A stretch of 64,000 bases of DNA from Burkholderia stagnalis (GCF_902830275.1 NZ_CADESW010000015.1:62001-126000), one strand, 5' to 3'; numbered from the stretch's first letter, positions 33,116 to 42,025 are shown. Program-made: numbers and translations. Notes: generated from the sequence alone by a model not told the origin.

Positions 33116-34576
33116 TCAGTCCACGTGGTAGTTCGGCGCTTCCTTGGTGATCTGCACGTCGTGCACGTGCGACTCGCGCATGCCCGCCGCGGTGATCTGG
33201 ACGAATTCCGCCTTGTCGTGCAGCTCGTCGATCGTCCGGCAGCCGCAGTAGCCCATGCTCGCGCGCACGCCGCCGACCAGCTGGAACAGGATCGCGTTGA
33301 CCGAGCCCTTGTACGCGACGCGGCCTTCGATGCCTTCCGGCACGAGCTTGTCGATGTTCGCGGAGTTGTCCTGGAAGTAGCGGTCTGCCGCGCCGTCCTT
33401 CATCGCGCCGACCGAACCCATGCCGCGGTACGACTTGTACTGGCGGCCCTGGTACAGGAACACGTCGCCCGGCGCCTCTTCGGTGCCCGCGAACATGCTG
33501 CCCATCATCACCGCGTTCGCGCCGGCCGCGAGGGCCTTCGACACGTCGCCCGAGAAGCGCACGCCGCCGTCGGCGATGCACGGCACGCCCGTGCCCTTCA
33601 GCGCTTCGGCGACGTTCGCGATCGCGCTGATCTGCGGCACGCCGACGCCCGCGACGATCCGCGTCGTGCAGATCGAGCCGGGGCCGATGCCGACCTTCAC
33701 CGCGTCCGCGCCGTATTCGACCAGCGCCTTCGCGGCCGCGGCCGTCGCGATGTTGCCGCCGATCACCTCGACGTGCGGGAAGTTCTGCTTCACCCAGCGC
33801 ACGCGCTCCAGCACGCCCTTGCTGTGGCCGTGCGCGGTATCGACGACGATCACGTCGACGCCCGCCTGCACCAGCAGCTCGACGCGCTCTTCGTTGTCCG
33901 GGCCGACGCCGACCGCCGCGCCCGCGCGCAGCTTGCCGTGCTCGTCCTTGCAAGCGTCGGGGTGCTCGGTCTGCTTGGTGATGTCCTTGACGGTCATCAG
34001 GCCGCGCAGCTCGAATGCGTCGTTGACCACCAGCACGCGCTCGAGGCGGTGGCTGTGCATCAGCGCCTTCGCTTCGGCGAGCGGGGTGCCTTCCTTGACC
34101 GTCACGAGGCGATCGCGCGGCGTCATGATCGATTTGACGGGTTCGTCGAGGCGGGTTTCGAAACGCAGGTCGCGGTTCGTGACGATGCCGACGAGCTGCG
34201 GGCCTTCGACGACCGGGAAGCCCGAGATGCCGTGCTGGCGCGACAGCGCGATCACGTCGCGCACCTTCATTTGCGGCGGCACCGTGATCGGGTCGCGCAC
34301 GACGCCCGATTCGAAACGCTTGACCTTCGCGACTTCGCGGGCCTGCTCGGCCGGCGTGAGGTTCTTGTGGACGATGCCGACGCCACCCTGCTGCGCCATC
34401 GCGATCGCGAGGCGACCTTCGGTGACCGTATCCATCGCGGCGGACACGAGCGGCATGTTCAGGGAGATGTTGCGGGTCAGCTTGGTCTTGAGGCTGGTGT
34501 CGCGCGGCAGAACGTCGGAGAAGGCCGGGACGAGGAGCACATCATCGAAAGTGAGTGCTTTTTGGATCAGACGCAT
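33116..34576 (-). CDS. guaB: Inosine-5'-monophosphate dehydrogenase
   Basis: A 486-residue NAD-dependent enzyme oxidising IMP to XMP, the committed step to GMP. TIM barrel starts LTFDDVLLVPAFSDVLP; two CBS domains are inserted (about 95-205: VRDVIALSRQHGISGFPVVE and KALMHSHRLERVLVVND). The catalytic cysteine is in GPGSICTTRIVAGVGVPQ, and the flap has GYCGCRTIDEL. A clear promoter with TATAAT lies 27 bp upstream, giving a short leader. Confidence 0.98.
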   Translation of the reverse strand: MRLIQKALTFDDVLLVPAFSDVLPRDTSLKTKLTRNISLNMPLVSAAMDTVTEGRLAIAMAQQGGVGIVHKNLTPAEQAREVAKVKRFESGVVRDPITVPPQMKVRDVIALSRQHGISGFPVVEGPQLVGIVTNRDLRFETRLDEPVKSIMTPRDRLVTVKEGTPLAEAKALMHSHRLERVLVVNDAFELRGLMTVKDITKQTEHPDACKDEHGKLRAGAAVGVGPDNEERVELLVQAGVDVIVVDTAHGHSKGVLERVRWVKQNFPHVEVIGGNIATAAAAKALVEYGADAVKVGIGPGSICTTRIVAGVGVPQISAIANVAEALKGTGVPCIADGGVRFSGDVSKALAAGANAVMMGSMFAGTEEAPGDVFLYQGRQYKSYRGMGSVGAMKDGAADRYFQDNSANIDKLVPEGIEGRVAYKGSVNAILFQLVGGVRASMGYCGCRTIDELHDKAEFVQITAAGMRESHVHDVQITKEAPNYHVD

Positions 34577-34602
34577 GGCAAATCCTATGGGCGCAAAAGC
34601 GA

Positions 34603-34631
34603 ATTATACGCGATGTGCCGTTGAATTTCAC
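34603..34631 (-). promoter_or_regulatory. Sigma-70 promoter of guaB
   Basis: On the minus strand, GTGAAA (34631-34626), a 17-bp spacer and a consensus TATAAT (34608-34603). Transcription would start about 20 bp before the guaB ATG. Confidence 0.65.
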
Positions 34632-34805
34632 AACACGAACAAAGGCTTAGGCGGTTTTCTGGTGGTTGGGGGGCCGAATCGTTCGGATCGCCGTTCGGGT
34701 CGTTTTCGATCCGGTTTCGTTTTGGCCGGCGGCATGTCCGTTCGCGCCGGCGCCGGTGCCGGCCGATTTTGGCCGATTGCGGGCGATGGCGGCCGGCCCG
34801 CGGCG

Positions 34806-35627
34806 TCACGCGAGCCCGGCCGCACGCGCAACCAGCCACGCGCCCGCCCCGAGCGCACCGGCCCCGATGAGCCGCGCGGCCCGCGCGCCGTCCGGCGCGA
34901 GGCGCTCGGCGGCGATGGCGGCCGCCGCGACGGCCATCACGCGCGGGTCCATCACGCCCGCCGCGAGCGCGGCCGCCATCAGGTTCGCGCAGCACCCGCC
35001 GCAGTGGAGGCCGAGCCGCAGGCCGTGCCGCCATGCGGCCCAAGCGGCCCGCGCGTCCGGCGACGCCGGGCGCACGTGCGCGGGCGCGCCCCGGCAGCAC
35101 GCAAGGCGACGCGCCTTCCAGCGCGTGAACTGCACCGCGGCCGCGCCCAGCACCGCGGCGCCCGCCGCGAACGGCACGGCCTGCGCGAACGCGGGCAGCC
35201 GGATCGCGGCCGCCGCCAGCGCGGTGCCGGCCGCGAACACGGCCACGCCAGCCAGCGCCCACACGGCAAAATACCCGGCGCCCGCAAGCGCAGTCAGCCA
35301 CACGGCGCGCGCGGTGCCGGCCACCGCTGCGATCGCCTGCCGGTAGCGCCACAGCATCGGCGCCAGCGCAGGCAGCATCATCGCCGCCGTCATCGCGCCC
35401 CACATGCCGAGAAACGCCGCGGCGGCCCTCGTCCAGGCAAGGCCGCACGGTCGCGCCCACGCCATCGACATCGTCCAGCCGCCGGGCATCGGCACGCCGC
35501 CCATCGCGGCCATCGACACGCACTGCGCGACCGTCACCACACCCACGCCCGCGAACAGCACGGCCAGCACGCCGAAGCAGGCCGTGCGTCGCCGGCAAGC
35601 GGGCCCGGCCACCGTCGACAGCCACAT
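34806..35627 (-). CDS. DUF2182 membrane protein with cysteine-rich motif
   Basis: A 273-residue protein with about seven membrane helices. It has the DUF2182 signatures MWGAMTAAMMLPALAPML in an early helix and GLHCGGCCANLMAAALAAGVMDPR near the C-terminus, where Met, His and Cys residues could bind a metal. ATG 35627 follows GGGAGGG; the frame reaches 35771 inside the DUF899 gene. It lies 28 bp after the DUF899 stop on the same strand. The family is uncharacterised; metal handling is a prediction from the motif. Confidence 0.82.
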   Translation of the reverse strand: MWLSTVAGPACRRRTACFGVLAVLFAGVGVVTVAQCVSMAAMGGVPMPGGWTMSMAWARPCGLAWTRAAAAFLGMWGAMTAAMMLPALAPMLWRYRQAIAAVAGTARAVWLTALAGAGYFAVWALAGVAVFAAGTALAAAAIRLPAFAQAVPFAAGAAVLGAAAVQFTRWKARRLACCRGAPAHVRPASPDARAAWAAWRHGLRLGLHCGGCCANLMAAALAAGVMDPRVMAVAAAAIAAERLAPDGARAARLIGAGALGAGAWLVARAAGLA

Positions 35628-35655
35628 CGCACCCTCCCGCCATTCAGACCCCGCC

Positions 35656-36420
35656 TCAACGCCGTTCGTACTCGTCGTGCCGGCGCCACCAGACGCCCTG
35701 CTCGTTGCGCCCCTTCGGCGCGCGGTCGAGCCACTGGTACATGCCCCACAGGCCGTCGAGGCCGCGCGCATAGGTCGAATAGGTGTGATAGACCACGCCG
35801 TCCTCGAGCACGAACGCGCTCATGCCGGGCCGGTCAAGCGAATACGTGGCGGCGTCGGTGCCGCAGGTCGCCGCGAAGCGGGCCACGGGCTCGGGCGGCG
35901 GCGTCAGGTCCATCGCATGGCCGGCCCGTCGGTAGTTGTATTCGAGCTCGCCCGTGCGCTGCTGCGCGGCGGTGAACGACACGTTGAAGTCGAAGTTGAA
36001 GTCGCTGTCGACCGACGACGCCCACGGAAACGTCCAGCCCATGCGCTGCCGGTAGGCCAGCAGCTTCGCGAGCGGCGCGCGCGACACCGCGGTCAGCGTG
36101 ACGTCGTGGTTCGCCAGATGGACCGCGAAGCCGTCGAAGCCATCGGCGAGCGCCGAGCACGACGGGCACCCGGCCTTGTAGTCGGGCCCGAACATGAAGT
36201 GATAGACCAGCAATTGCGAGCGACCGCCGAACAGGTCCGCGAGCGTCGCCGGGCCGCCTTCGGTGTCGAACCGGTAGGTCTTGTCGACCCGCACCCACGG
36301 CAGCGCCTGGCGTTGCCGCGCCAGTTCGTCGCCCTGTCGCGTCAGCGCCTTTTCCGCGTCGAGCAGCGCACGCCGCGCCGCCAGCCATTCGTCGCGGGTT
36401 CCGGTGAGATGCGTCGTCAT
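35656..36420 (-). CDS. DUF899 thioredoxin-fold protein
   Basis: A 254-residue protein of the DUF899 family, a thioredoxin-like fold. It has an N-terminal helical arm (EWLAARRALLDAEKALTRQGDELARQRQALPWV), then LADLFGGRSQLLVYHFMFGPDYKAGCPSCSALADG with a CPSC pair (C85, C88) where thioredoxins carry their redox site. ATG 36420 follows AGGAGGGACGAACG. It is the first gene of a pair with the DUF2182 membrane protein and is divergent from a winged-helix regulator. Redox activity is plausible but unproved. Confidence 0.86.
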   Translation of the reverse strand: MTTHLTGTRDEWLAARRALLDAEKALTRQGDELARQRQALPWVRVDKTYRFDTEGGPATLADLFGGRSQLLVYHFMFGPDYKAGCPSCSALADGFDGFAVHLANHDVTLTAVSRAPLAKLLAYRQRMGWTFPWASSVDSDFNFDFNVSFTAAQQRTGELEYNYRRAGHAMDLTPPPEPVARFAATCGTDAATYSLDRPGMSAFVLEDGVVYHTYSTYARGLDGLWGMYQWLDRAPKGRNEQGVWWRRHDEYERR

Positions 36421-36549
36421 CGTTCGTCCCTCCTGTCGGTGTCCTGCATTGCAAGCCCCGCGGCCGGCACGGCGTGCCGCGCGGGGTTCGTGGTGCTAGA
36501 TTAGTGCCGGGCTACGAACGACGGGAGTGACAAGTGTGGCGGGATTCGG

Positions 36550-37770
36550 ATGGATGCGCTGATTACCGCCGCGGCCCGCGCACTCGCCGCCGGTGATCCG
36601 CTCGGCGCGCTGAACCGGGTCGCATTGCGCGACGATGCGCCCGCGCTCGCGCTACGCGGCATCGCGATGGCGCAGCTCGGTGACTTCGCACGCGCGAAGG
36701 CGCTCGTGCGCAGCGCCGCGCGCGCGTTCGGCCCGAAGGAGGCCGTGGCCCGTGCGCGCTGCGTCGTCGCGGAAGCCGAGATCGCGTTCGCGTCGCGCGA
36801 TCTCCACTGGCCGGCCAAGGCGCTCGACGCAGCCCGCGCGACGCTCGACGCGCATGGCGATCGCGTCAATGCCGCGCACGCGCGCTATCTCGATGTGCGC
36901 CGCCTGCTGCTGCTCGGGCGTCTCGACGACGCCGAGCGCGTGCTGGCCGGCATCGACCCCGCGCCGCTGCCTGCGGCCTCGCGCGCCGCGCACGCGCTCG
37001 TCGCCGCGGGCATCGCGATGCGGCGCATCCGCGCCCAGGCGGCACGCGCGGCGCTTGCCCGCGCGCGGCAAGCCGCGCACGACGCCGGCATCGCCGCGCT
37101 GACGGCCGAGGTCGACGGCGCCCGCCGCATCCTCGACGCACCGGCCGCACGGCTGATCGCGCGCGGCGACGCGCGGCCCTTGCTGCTCGACGAAGTGGAG
37201 GCGCTGCTGGCGTCGAACGCCGTCGTCGTGGACGCATGCCGCCATGCCGTGCGCGACGCGGGCATGACGATCCCGCTCGCGCGGCGGCCGGTGCTGTTCG
37301 TGCTCGCCCGCGCGCTCGGCGAGGCATGGCCGGCGGACGTGCCGAGGGATGCGCTCGTCGCCGCCGCGTTTCGCGCGAAACACGCGGACGAATCGCATCG
37401 CGCGCGCCTGCGCGTGGAGATCGGCCGGCTTCGCGCGCTACTCCGTCCGCTCGCGAACGTCACCGCGACGCCGCGCGGATTCGCGCTCGCGCCGCACGGT
37501 GCACGCGAGGTGGTCGTGCTCGCGCGCCCGGTCGACGAGCAGCATGCGACGGTGCTCGCCCTCCTCGCCGATGGCGAATCGTGGTCGAGTTCCGCGCTGG
37601 CGCTCGCGCTCGACGCCAGCCAGCGCACGGTGCAGCGCGCACTCGACGCGCTCGCGCAGGCCGGCAAGGTGCAGGCGCTCGGCCGCGGGCGGGCGCGCCG
37701 CTGGACGACGCCGCCCGTCCCCGCATTCGCGACGACCTTGTTACTCCCTGCCCCGCTGCCCGGCGACTAG
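36550..37770 (+). CDS. Putative transcriptional regulator, helical repeats plus winged helix
   Basis: A 406-residue protein not matching a named family to me. The first 200 residues are Ala-rich helical hairpins resembling TPR units (LRGIAMAQLGDFARAKALVRSAARAFG, YLDVRRLLLLGRLDDAERVLAG). Residues about 240-310 resemble a bacterial transcriptional activation DNA-binding domain, and the C-terminus has a helix-turn-helix (WSSSALALALDASQRTVQRALDALAQAGKVQALGRGRARRW). It is divergent from DUF899 and lies 31 bp before the propeller gene. Control of these neighbours is the obvious inference. Its ribosome site is weak. Confidence 0.68.
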   Translation: MDALITAAARALAAGDPLGALNRVALRDDAPALALRGIAMAQLGDFARAKALVRSAARAFGPKEAVARARCVVAEAEIAFASRDLHWPAKALDAARATLDAHGDRVNAAHARYLDVRRLLLLGRLDDAERVLAGIDPAPLPAASRAAHALVAAGIAMRRIRAQAARAALARARQAAHDAGIAALTAEVDGARRILDAPAARLIARGDARPLLLDEVEALLASNAVVVDACRHAVRDAGMTIPLARRPVLFVLARALGEAWPADVPRDALVAAAFRAKHADESHRARLRVEIGRLRALLRPLANVTATPRGFALAPHGAREVVVLARPVDEQHATVLALLADGESWSSSALALALDASQRTVQRALDALAQAGKVQALGRGRARRWTTPPVPAFATTLLLPAPLPGD

Positions 37771-37801
37771 GATGTCGTTACCCAACGACGAGGATGCCGA
37801 C

Positions 37802-38449
37802 ATGAAACACACCCCCGCAGACATCATCCGCGAATACGGCCCGTTCCCGGGCGTCGACGGCGTGCACGGCGTCACGTTCGACGGCCGCAACGTCTGGTTC
37901 GCGTCCGGCGACCGGCTGAACGCGCTCGACCCCGACAGCGGCCGGACGGTGCGCTCGCTCGACGTCGCCGCGCATGCGGGCACGGCGTTCGACGGCCGGC
38001 ACCTGTTCCAGATCGTCGAGAACCGTATCGAGAAGATCGATCCGCAGACCGGCCAAGTGCTCGCGACGATCCCCGCGCCGGGCAACGGCGGCGACTCGGG
38101 GCTCGCGTGGGCCGAAGGGGCGCTGTGGGTCGGCGAGTATCGCGCACGCAAGATTCATCAGATCGATCCGCAGACGGGCGCGCTGCTGCGCACCATCGAA
38201 TCGAACCGTTTCGTGACGGGCGTGACCTGGGTCGACGGCGAGCTGTGGCACGGCACCTGGGAGAACGATGCGAGCGAGCTGCGGCGCATCGACCCGCAGT
38301 CGGGACAGGTGCTCGAACGCGTCGAGATGCCGCCGGGCGTCGGCGTATCGGGGCTCGAATCCGACGGCGGCGACCGGTTCTTCTGCGGCGGCGGCAGCAG
38401 CGGCAAGGTGCGGGCCGTGCGCCGCCCCGCTCGCGGAGTGCAGGAATGA
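37802..38449 (+). CDS. Vgb/glutamine-cyclotransferase-like beta-propeller protein
   Basis: A 215-residue cytoplasmic protein of repeated propeller blades: FDGRNVWFASGDRLNALDPDSGRTVRSLDV, FDGRHLFQIVENRIEKIDPQTGQVLATI, WAEGALWVGEYRARKIHQIDPQTGALLRTI and WVDGELWHGTWENDASELRRIDPQSGQVLERV. About five blades are present, fewer than a full seven-bladed propeller, so it may dimerise. No signal peptide is seen. It follows the winged-helix regulator by 31 bp and is probably in its operon. A ligand-sensing or lyase role is possible; none is assigned. Confidence 0.72.
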   Translation: MKHTPADIIREYGPFPGVDGVHGVTFDGRNVWFASGDRLNALDPDSGRTVRSLDVAAHAGTAFDGRHLFQIVENRIEKIDPQTGQVLATIPAPGNGGDSGLAWAEGALWVGEYRARKIHQIDPQTGALLRTIESNRFVTGVTWVDGELWHGTWENDASELRRIDPQSGQVLERVEMPPGVGVSGLESDGGDRFFCGGGSSGKVRAVRRPARGVQE

Positions 38450-38514
38450 ACAAGACGATACCCGGCCAGCCCCGCTAAGATGCGCGCTCATCAGCAATTC
38501 AGCCGGAGAAGTCG

Positions 38515-39483
38515 ATGCAGCGCGGTGTGGTGTATGGGGTATTGGCGGGGGCCCTGTGGGGCATGGTGTTCCTGGTCCCGAGACTGTTGACCGACTTCTC
38601 GCCGCTGCTGCTGAGCGCCGGGCGCTACGCGATGTACGGCCTCGTGTCGGTCGCGGCCGCGCTGCCGGCCGCGCGCTCGCTGCTCGCGCGCCTCACCCGC
38701 GAGGATTTCGTCGCGCTCGTGAAGCTCGCGCTGATCGGCAACGTCGCGTACTACATGCTGCTGTCCGGCGCGGTGCACCTGATCGGCATCGCGCCGAGCT
38801 CGCTGATCGTCGGCGTGCTGCCCGTGACGGTCACGCTCGCCGGCCTCGGCGACCACGGCGCGGTGCCGCTCAAGCGGCTCGCCGGCCCGCTCGCGCTGGT
38901 CGTCGCGGGCATCGCCTGCATCAACGTCGATCTGTTCACGTCCGAGGCCGCGCAGGCGACGACGCTCGCGCAGAAGCTCGCGGGCATCGCGTGCGCGGCG
39001 GGCGCACTCGCAAGCTGGACCTGGTACGCGGTGGCGAACGCACGCTACCTGCAGCGCCACCACCATTTCGACGGCAACGATTGGTCGGTGCTGTGGGGCG
39101 TCGTGACCGGGCTGATCGGCGGGCTGTGCTGGCTCGCGATCCTCGCGCTGCCGGCCGGCACGGTACAGCAGGCGCTGCCGGCGTCGCGCTGGCAGCTGTT
39201 CTGGCTGCTGAACCTCGGCCTCGCGATCGGCGCGTCGTGGCTCGGCAACGGCTTGTGGAACGCCGCGTCGAAACGGCTGCCGCTCACGCTGTCGGGCCAG
39301 CTGATCGTGTTCGAGACCGTCTTCGCACTGCTGTACGCGTTCGTCTACGACCATCGCCTGCCGCGCGTGCTCGAGATCGCGGCGCTCGTGCTGCTGCTCG
39401 CGGGCGTCTACGGCTCGGTGCGCCAGCACAGCAACACGCACTCCGACGACGATCCGCTGAACGCGAACCTCACCGCGCACTGA
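38515..39483 (+). CDS. DMT superfamily (EamA) transporter
   Basis: A 322-residue protein with ten hydrophobic helices arranged as two EamA repeats: VYGVLAGALWGMVFLVPRLL opens the first, and ACAAGALASWTWYAVANARYL begins the second. Members export amino acids, metabolites or drugs; the substrate cannot be told. ATG 38515 is 65 bp after the propeller gene stop with GGAGAAGTCG immediately before it. It may be co-transcribed with the upstream pair. Confidence 0.85.
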   Translation: MQRGVVYGVLAGALWGMVFLVPRLLTDFSPLLLSAGRYAMYGLVSVAAALPAARSLLARLTREDFVALVKLALIGNVAYYMLLSGAVHLIGIAPSSLIVGVLPVTVTLAGLGDHGAVPLKRLAGPLALVVAGIACINVDLFTSEAAQATTLAQKLAGIACAAGALASWTWYAVANARYLQRHHHFDGNDWSVLWGVVTGLIGGLCWLAILALPAGTVQQALPASRWQLFWLLNLGLAIGASWLGNGLWNAASKRLPLTLSGQLIVFETVFALLYAFVYDHRLPRVLEIAALVLLLAGVYGSVRQHSNTHSDDDPLNANLTAH

Positions 39484-39569
39484 GCGCGGCGGGTTTCATC
39501 GGATGAATGGCGAGCGAATCGCGGGCTTCAGCGCGACGCGATTCGCGGCAGCGGGCTACAGGTGACGTG

Positions 39570-39893
39570 TCAGCGCGAATCCTTGTGCTGCCACTTGCGG
39601 CCCTCGACGGAGCCCGCGCGGCGGGTTTTCTCGACGCGGCGCTGGCGCGCGACCTTCGGGTCGACGATCAGCGGCCGGTAGATCTCGACCCGATCGTGGT
39701 CGGCAAGCGGCGCGTCGAGCGGCGCGAGCTTGCCGAATACGCCTGTCTTCGCGTGGTCGAGATCGATCTCCGGATGCAGCGCGAGCACGCCGCTCGCGTC
39801 GATCGCATCGCGGACGGTCGCGCCGTCCGGCAGCGTCACCGGGATCAGCGACTGGCGCTCCGGCAGCGCGTAGCAGACTTCGATCGACAGCAT
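39570..39893 (-). CDS. rnfH: RnfH family protein
   Basis: A 107-residue ubiquitin-like fold protein: MLSIEVCYALPERQSLIPVTLPDGATVRDAIDASGV, then GVFGKLAPLDAPLADHDRVEIYRPLIVDPKVARQRR, the RnfH signature. The role is unknown; it is usually found beside ratA and smpB, as here. It starts four bases after the ratA stop and is probably co-translated. The basic C-terminal tail (KTRRAGSVEGRKWQHKDSR) is typical. Confidence 0.92.
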   Translation of the reverse strand: MLSIEVCYALPERQSLIPVTLPDGATVRDAIDASGVLALHPEIDLDHAKTGVFGKLAPLDAPLADHDRVEIYRPLIVDPKVARQRRVEKTRRAGSVEGRKWQHKDSR

Positions 39894-39897
39894 CGCG

Positions 39898-40335
39898 TCA
39901 CCCCTTCCCGTAACGCTGGTCGGCGCGCTTGACGAACGAGTCGACGAACGTGTTCGCGATATGGTTGAACACCGGCCCGATGATCTTCTCGAGCAGGATG
40001 TTCGAGAACTCGTAATGCAGCGAAAACTCGATCTTGCATGCGTCGGCGCGCAGCGGCGTGAAGCGCCACGAGCCGGTGAACTTCTTGAACGGGCCGTCCG
40101 CGAACTCCATGTCGATCCGCGTCGGGCGCTGCTGCGAGTTGCGGGTCGCGAAATGCTGCCGGATGCCCTTGAAGTTGATGTCGATGCGCGCCTCCATCCC
40201 GTTCTCGTCCTGGCGGCGAATCTCGATACCGCCGCACCAGGGCAGGAAATTGGGGTAGTCGGCCACGTCGGTGACGAGGTCGAACATCTGTTCCGCCGAG
40301 TGACGGATCAATACGGTTTTCTGGACATCTGCCAT
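39898..40335 (-). CDS. ratA: RatA/Coq10 START-domain protein
   Basis: A 145-residue START-like protein. MADVQKTVLIRHSAEQMFDLVTDVADYPNFLPWCGG is the Coq10/RatA N-terminal signature, and VFNHIANTFVDSFVKRADQRYG the C-terminal helix. In E. coli RatA was described as an anti-association factor for ribosomes; related proteins bind ubiquinone. ATG 40335 matches the family start. It precedes rnfH and is divergent from smpB, the usual order in proteobacteria, with a symmetrical palindrome between. Confidence 0.92.
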   Translation of the reverse strand: MADVQKTVLIRHSAEQMFDLVTDVADYPNFLPWCGGIEIRRQDENGMEARIDINFKGIRQHFATRNSQQRPTRIDMEFADGPFKKFTGSWRFTPLRADACKIEFSLHYEFSNILLEKIIGPVFNHIANTFVDSFVKRADQRYGKG

Positions 40336-40394
40336 AAATCGCGCGGCATCGCAAAGGTGAGAACGCAAGCCGGGCGATTCCCGCCCCGCTTTGC

Positions 40395-40410
40395 TAAAAT
40401 CGTGATTTTA
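40395..40410. promoter_or_regulatory. Symmetrical promoter palindrome between ratA and smpB
   Basis: TAAAATC-GT-GATTTTA is a perfect 7+2+7 palindrome that presents the -10-like hexamer TAAAAT on both strands, one facing each divergent gene. The smpB ATG is only 23 bp further on, giving a leader of roughly 15-20 bases. Confidence 0.55.
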
Positions 40411-40432
40411 AACGAGTTGGCCCGATCCTTTC

Positions 40433-40879
40433 ATGAGCATCATCGACAACAGGAAAGCGCACTTCGATTACCACATCGAGGAACGCTACGAGGCGGGGCT
40501 CGTGCTCGAGGGCTGGGAGGTCAAGGCGTTGCGCGCCGGCCGCGGCCAGATCAAGGAAGGCTACGTGGTCGTGAAGAACGCCGAGATCTTCCTGATCGGC
40601 ACCCACATCAGCCCGCTGCCCGAAGCCTCGACGCACATCAAGCCCGACCCCGTGCGCACCCGCAAGCTGCTGCTGCACGCCGAGGAGATCAAGAAACTGA
40701 TCGGCAAGGTCGAGCAGCGCGGCTACACGCTCGTGCCGCTGAACTTCCACTACAAGGGCGGCCGCGTGAAATGCGACATCGGCCTCGCGAAAGGCAAGAA
40801 GCTGCACGACAAGCGCGAAACCGAGAAGAAGCGCGACTGGGAGCGCGAGAAGGCGCGCATCATGCGCGCCGGCACCTGA
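40433..40879 (+). CDS. smpB: SsrA-binding protein
   Basis: A 148-residue partner of tmRNA in trans-translation, delivering it to stalled ribosomes. The OB-fold core begins RKAHFDYHIEERYEAGLVLEGWEVKALRAGRGQIKEGY and ends KKLHDKRETEKKRDWEREKARIMR, the basic tail that reaches into the empty decoding site. The length is standard. No ssrA gene was seen nearby. The gene is followed by an intrinsic-type hairpin. Confidence 0.97.
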   Translation: MSIIDNRKAHFDYHIEERYEAGLVLEGWEVKALRAGRGQIKEGYVVVKNAEIFLIGTHISPLPEASTHIKPDPVRTRKLLLHAEEIKKLIGKVEQRGYTLVPLNFHYKGGRVKCDIGLAKGKKLHDKRETEKKRDWEREKARIMRAGT

Positions 40880-40903
40880 CGCGCACCGCCACGACCGCAC
40901 ATG

Positions 40904-40930
40904 CAACGGCCCGCTCGAAGCGGGCCGTTG
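40904..40930 (+). terminator. Hairpin terminator of smpB
   Basis: CAACGGCCCGC (40904-40914), a five-base loop and GCGGGCCGTTG (40920-40930), an 11-bp stem. It is followed by TCGTTTC, a weak T tract. Confidence 0.7.
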
Positions 40931-41046
40931 TCGTTTCATGCCGCAAATAGCGAAAACCGGAGGCGAATACGCGATGCCTGCACGCGATCAGGCGGCAATT
41001 CGCCGCACCCTCGCGGCCCTGGGCGCCGCCGCCGCGATCCCGCCGA

Positions 41047-41994
41047 TCAAGCCTTGCCGGCCGGCGCGCCGGAGGCCGCCGGCGTCGCGCGCTTGACGAT
41101 CGACAGCGCCGACGCGATCGCGGTGCCGAGATCCGACAGGTTCGACGGCACGATCAGCGTGTTGCCCTGCTTCGCGAGATTCGAGAACGCGCCGACGTAC
41201 TGCTCGGCGACCTTCAGGTTCACTGCGTCCATCCCGCCCTGCGACTGGATCGCGTTGGCGATCTTCTGGATCGCCTGCGCGTTCGCCTCCGCCACCGCGA
41301 GAATCGCGGCCGCCTCGCCCTGCGCCTGGTTGATCGCCGCCTGCCGCTCGCCTTCGGATTTCTGGATCGCCGCCTCGCGCGCGCCGGATGCGAGGTTGAT
41401 CTGCTCCTGCTTGCGGCCTTCCGATGCGGCGATCAGCGCGCGCTTTTCCCGCTCCGCGGTGATCTGCGCCTGCATCGCGTGCAGGATTTCCTTCGGCGGC
41501 GTGAGATCCTTGATCTCGTAGCGCAGCACCTTCACGCCCCAGTTCGCCGCGGCCTGGTCCAGCGCCGACACGATATTGTGGTTGATGAAATCGCGCTCCT
41601 CGAACGTCTTGTCGAGCTCGAGCTTGCCGACCACCGAACGCAATGTCGTCTGCGCGAGCTGCGTGATCGCGAGCACGAAGTTGCTCGACCCGTACGACGC
41701 CTTCATCGGATCGGTCACCTGGAAATACAGCACGCCGTCGACCTGCAGCTGCGTGTTGTCGCGCGTGATGCAGACCTGGCTCGGCACGTCGAGCGGAATT
41801 TCCTTCAGCACGTGCCGGTACGCGATGCGGTCGACGAACGGCAGCACGATGTTCAGGCCCGGCGACAGCGTCGCGTGATAGCGCCCGAAGCGTTCGAGCA
41901 CCCACGCGTGCTGCTGCGGCACGATCTTCACCGTCTTGGAGACGATCACGACGGCAATGACGAGCAGGACGACCCAGATGATCAGCGAGTCCAT
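41047..41994 (-). CDS. Stomatin/paraslipin SPFH-domain protein (QmcA-like)
   Basis: A 315-residue membrane-anchored protein. One N-terminal helix (LIIWVVLLVIAVVIVSKTV, residues 4-22) is followed by the SPFH/band 7 domain (VPQQHAWVLERFGRYHATLSPGLNIVLPFVDRI onward) and a long Ala/Glu/Gln-rich coiled coil (about 185-255), which forms cage-like oligomers around membrane microdomains. It lies 31 bp after the NfeD gene, its usual partner in slipin operons. QmcA-type function is not firmly known. Confidence 0.92.
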   Translation of the reverse strand: MDSLIIWVVLLVIAVVIVSKTVKIVPQQHAWVLERFGRYHATLSPGLNIVLPFVDRIAYRHVLKEIPLDVPSQVCITRDNTQLQVDGVLYFQVTDPMKASYGSSNFVLAITQLAQTTLRSVVGKLELDKTFEERDFINHNIVSALDQAAANWGVKVLRYEIKDLTPPKEILHAMQAQITAEREKRALIAASEGRKQEQINLASGAREAAIQKSEGERQAAINQAQGEAAAILAVAEANAQAIQKIANAIQSQGGMDAVNLKVAEQYVGAFSNLAKQGNTLIVPSNLSDLGTAIASALSIVKRATPAASGAPAGKA

Positions 41995-42025
41995 GAAGCG
42001 TTCCCTCCTTGTTGTCAGCGGACGA

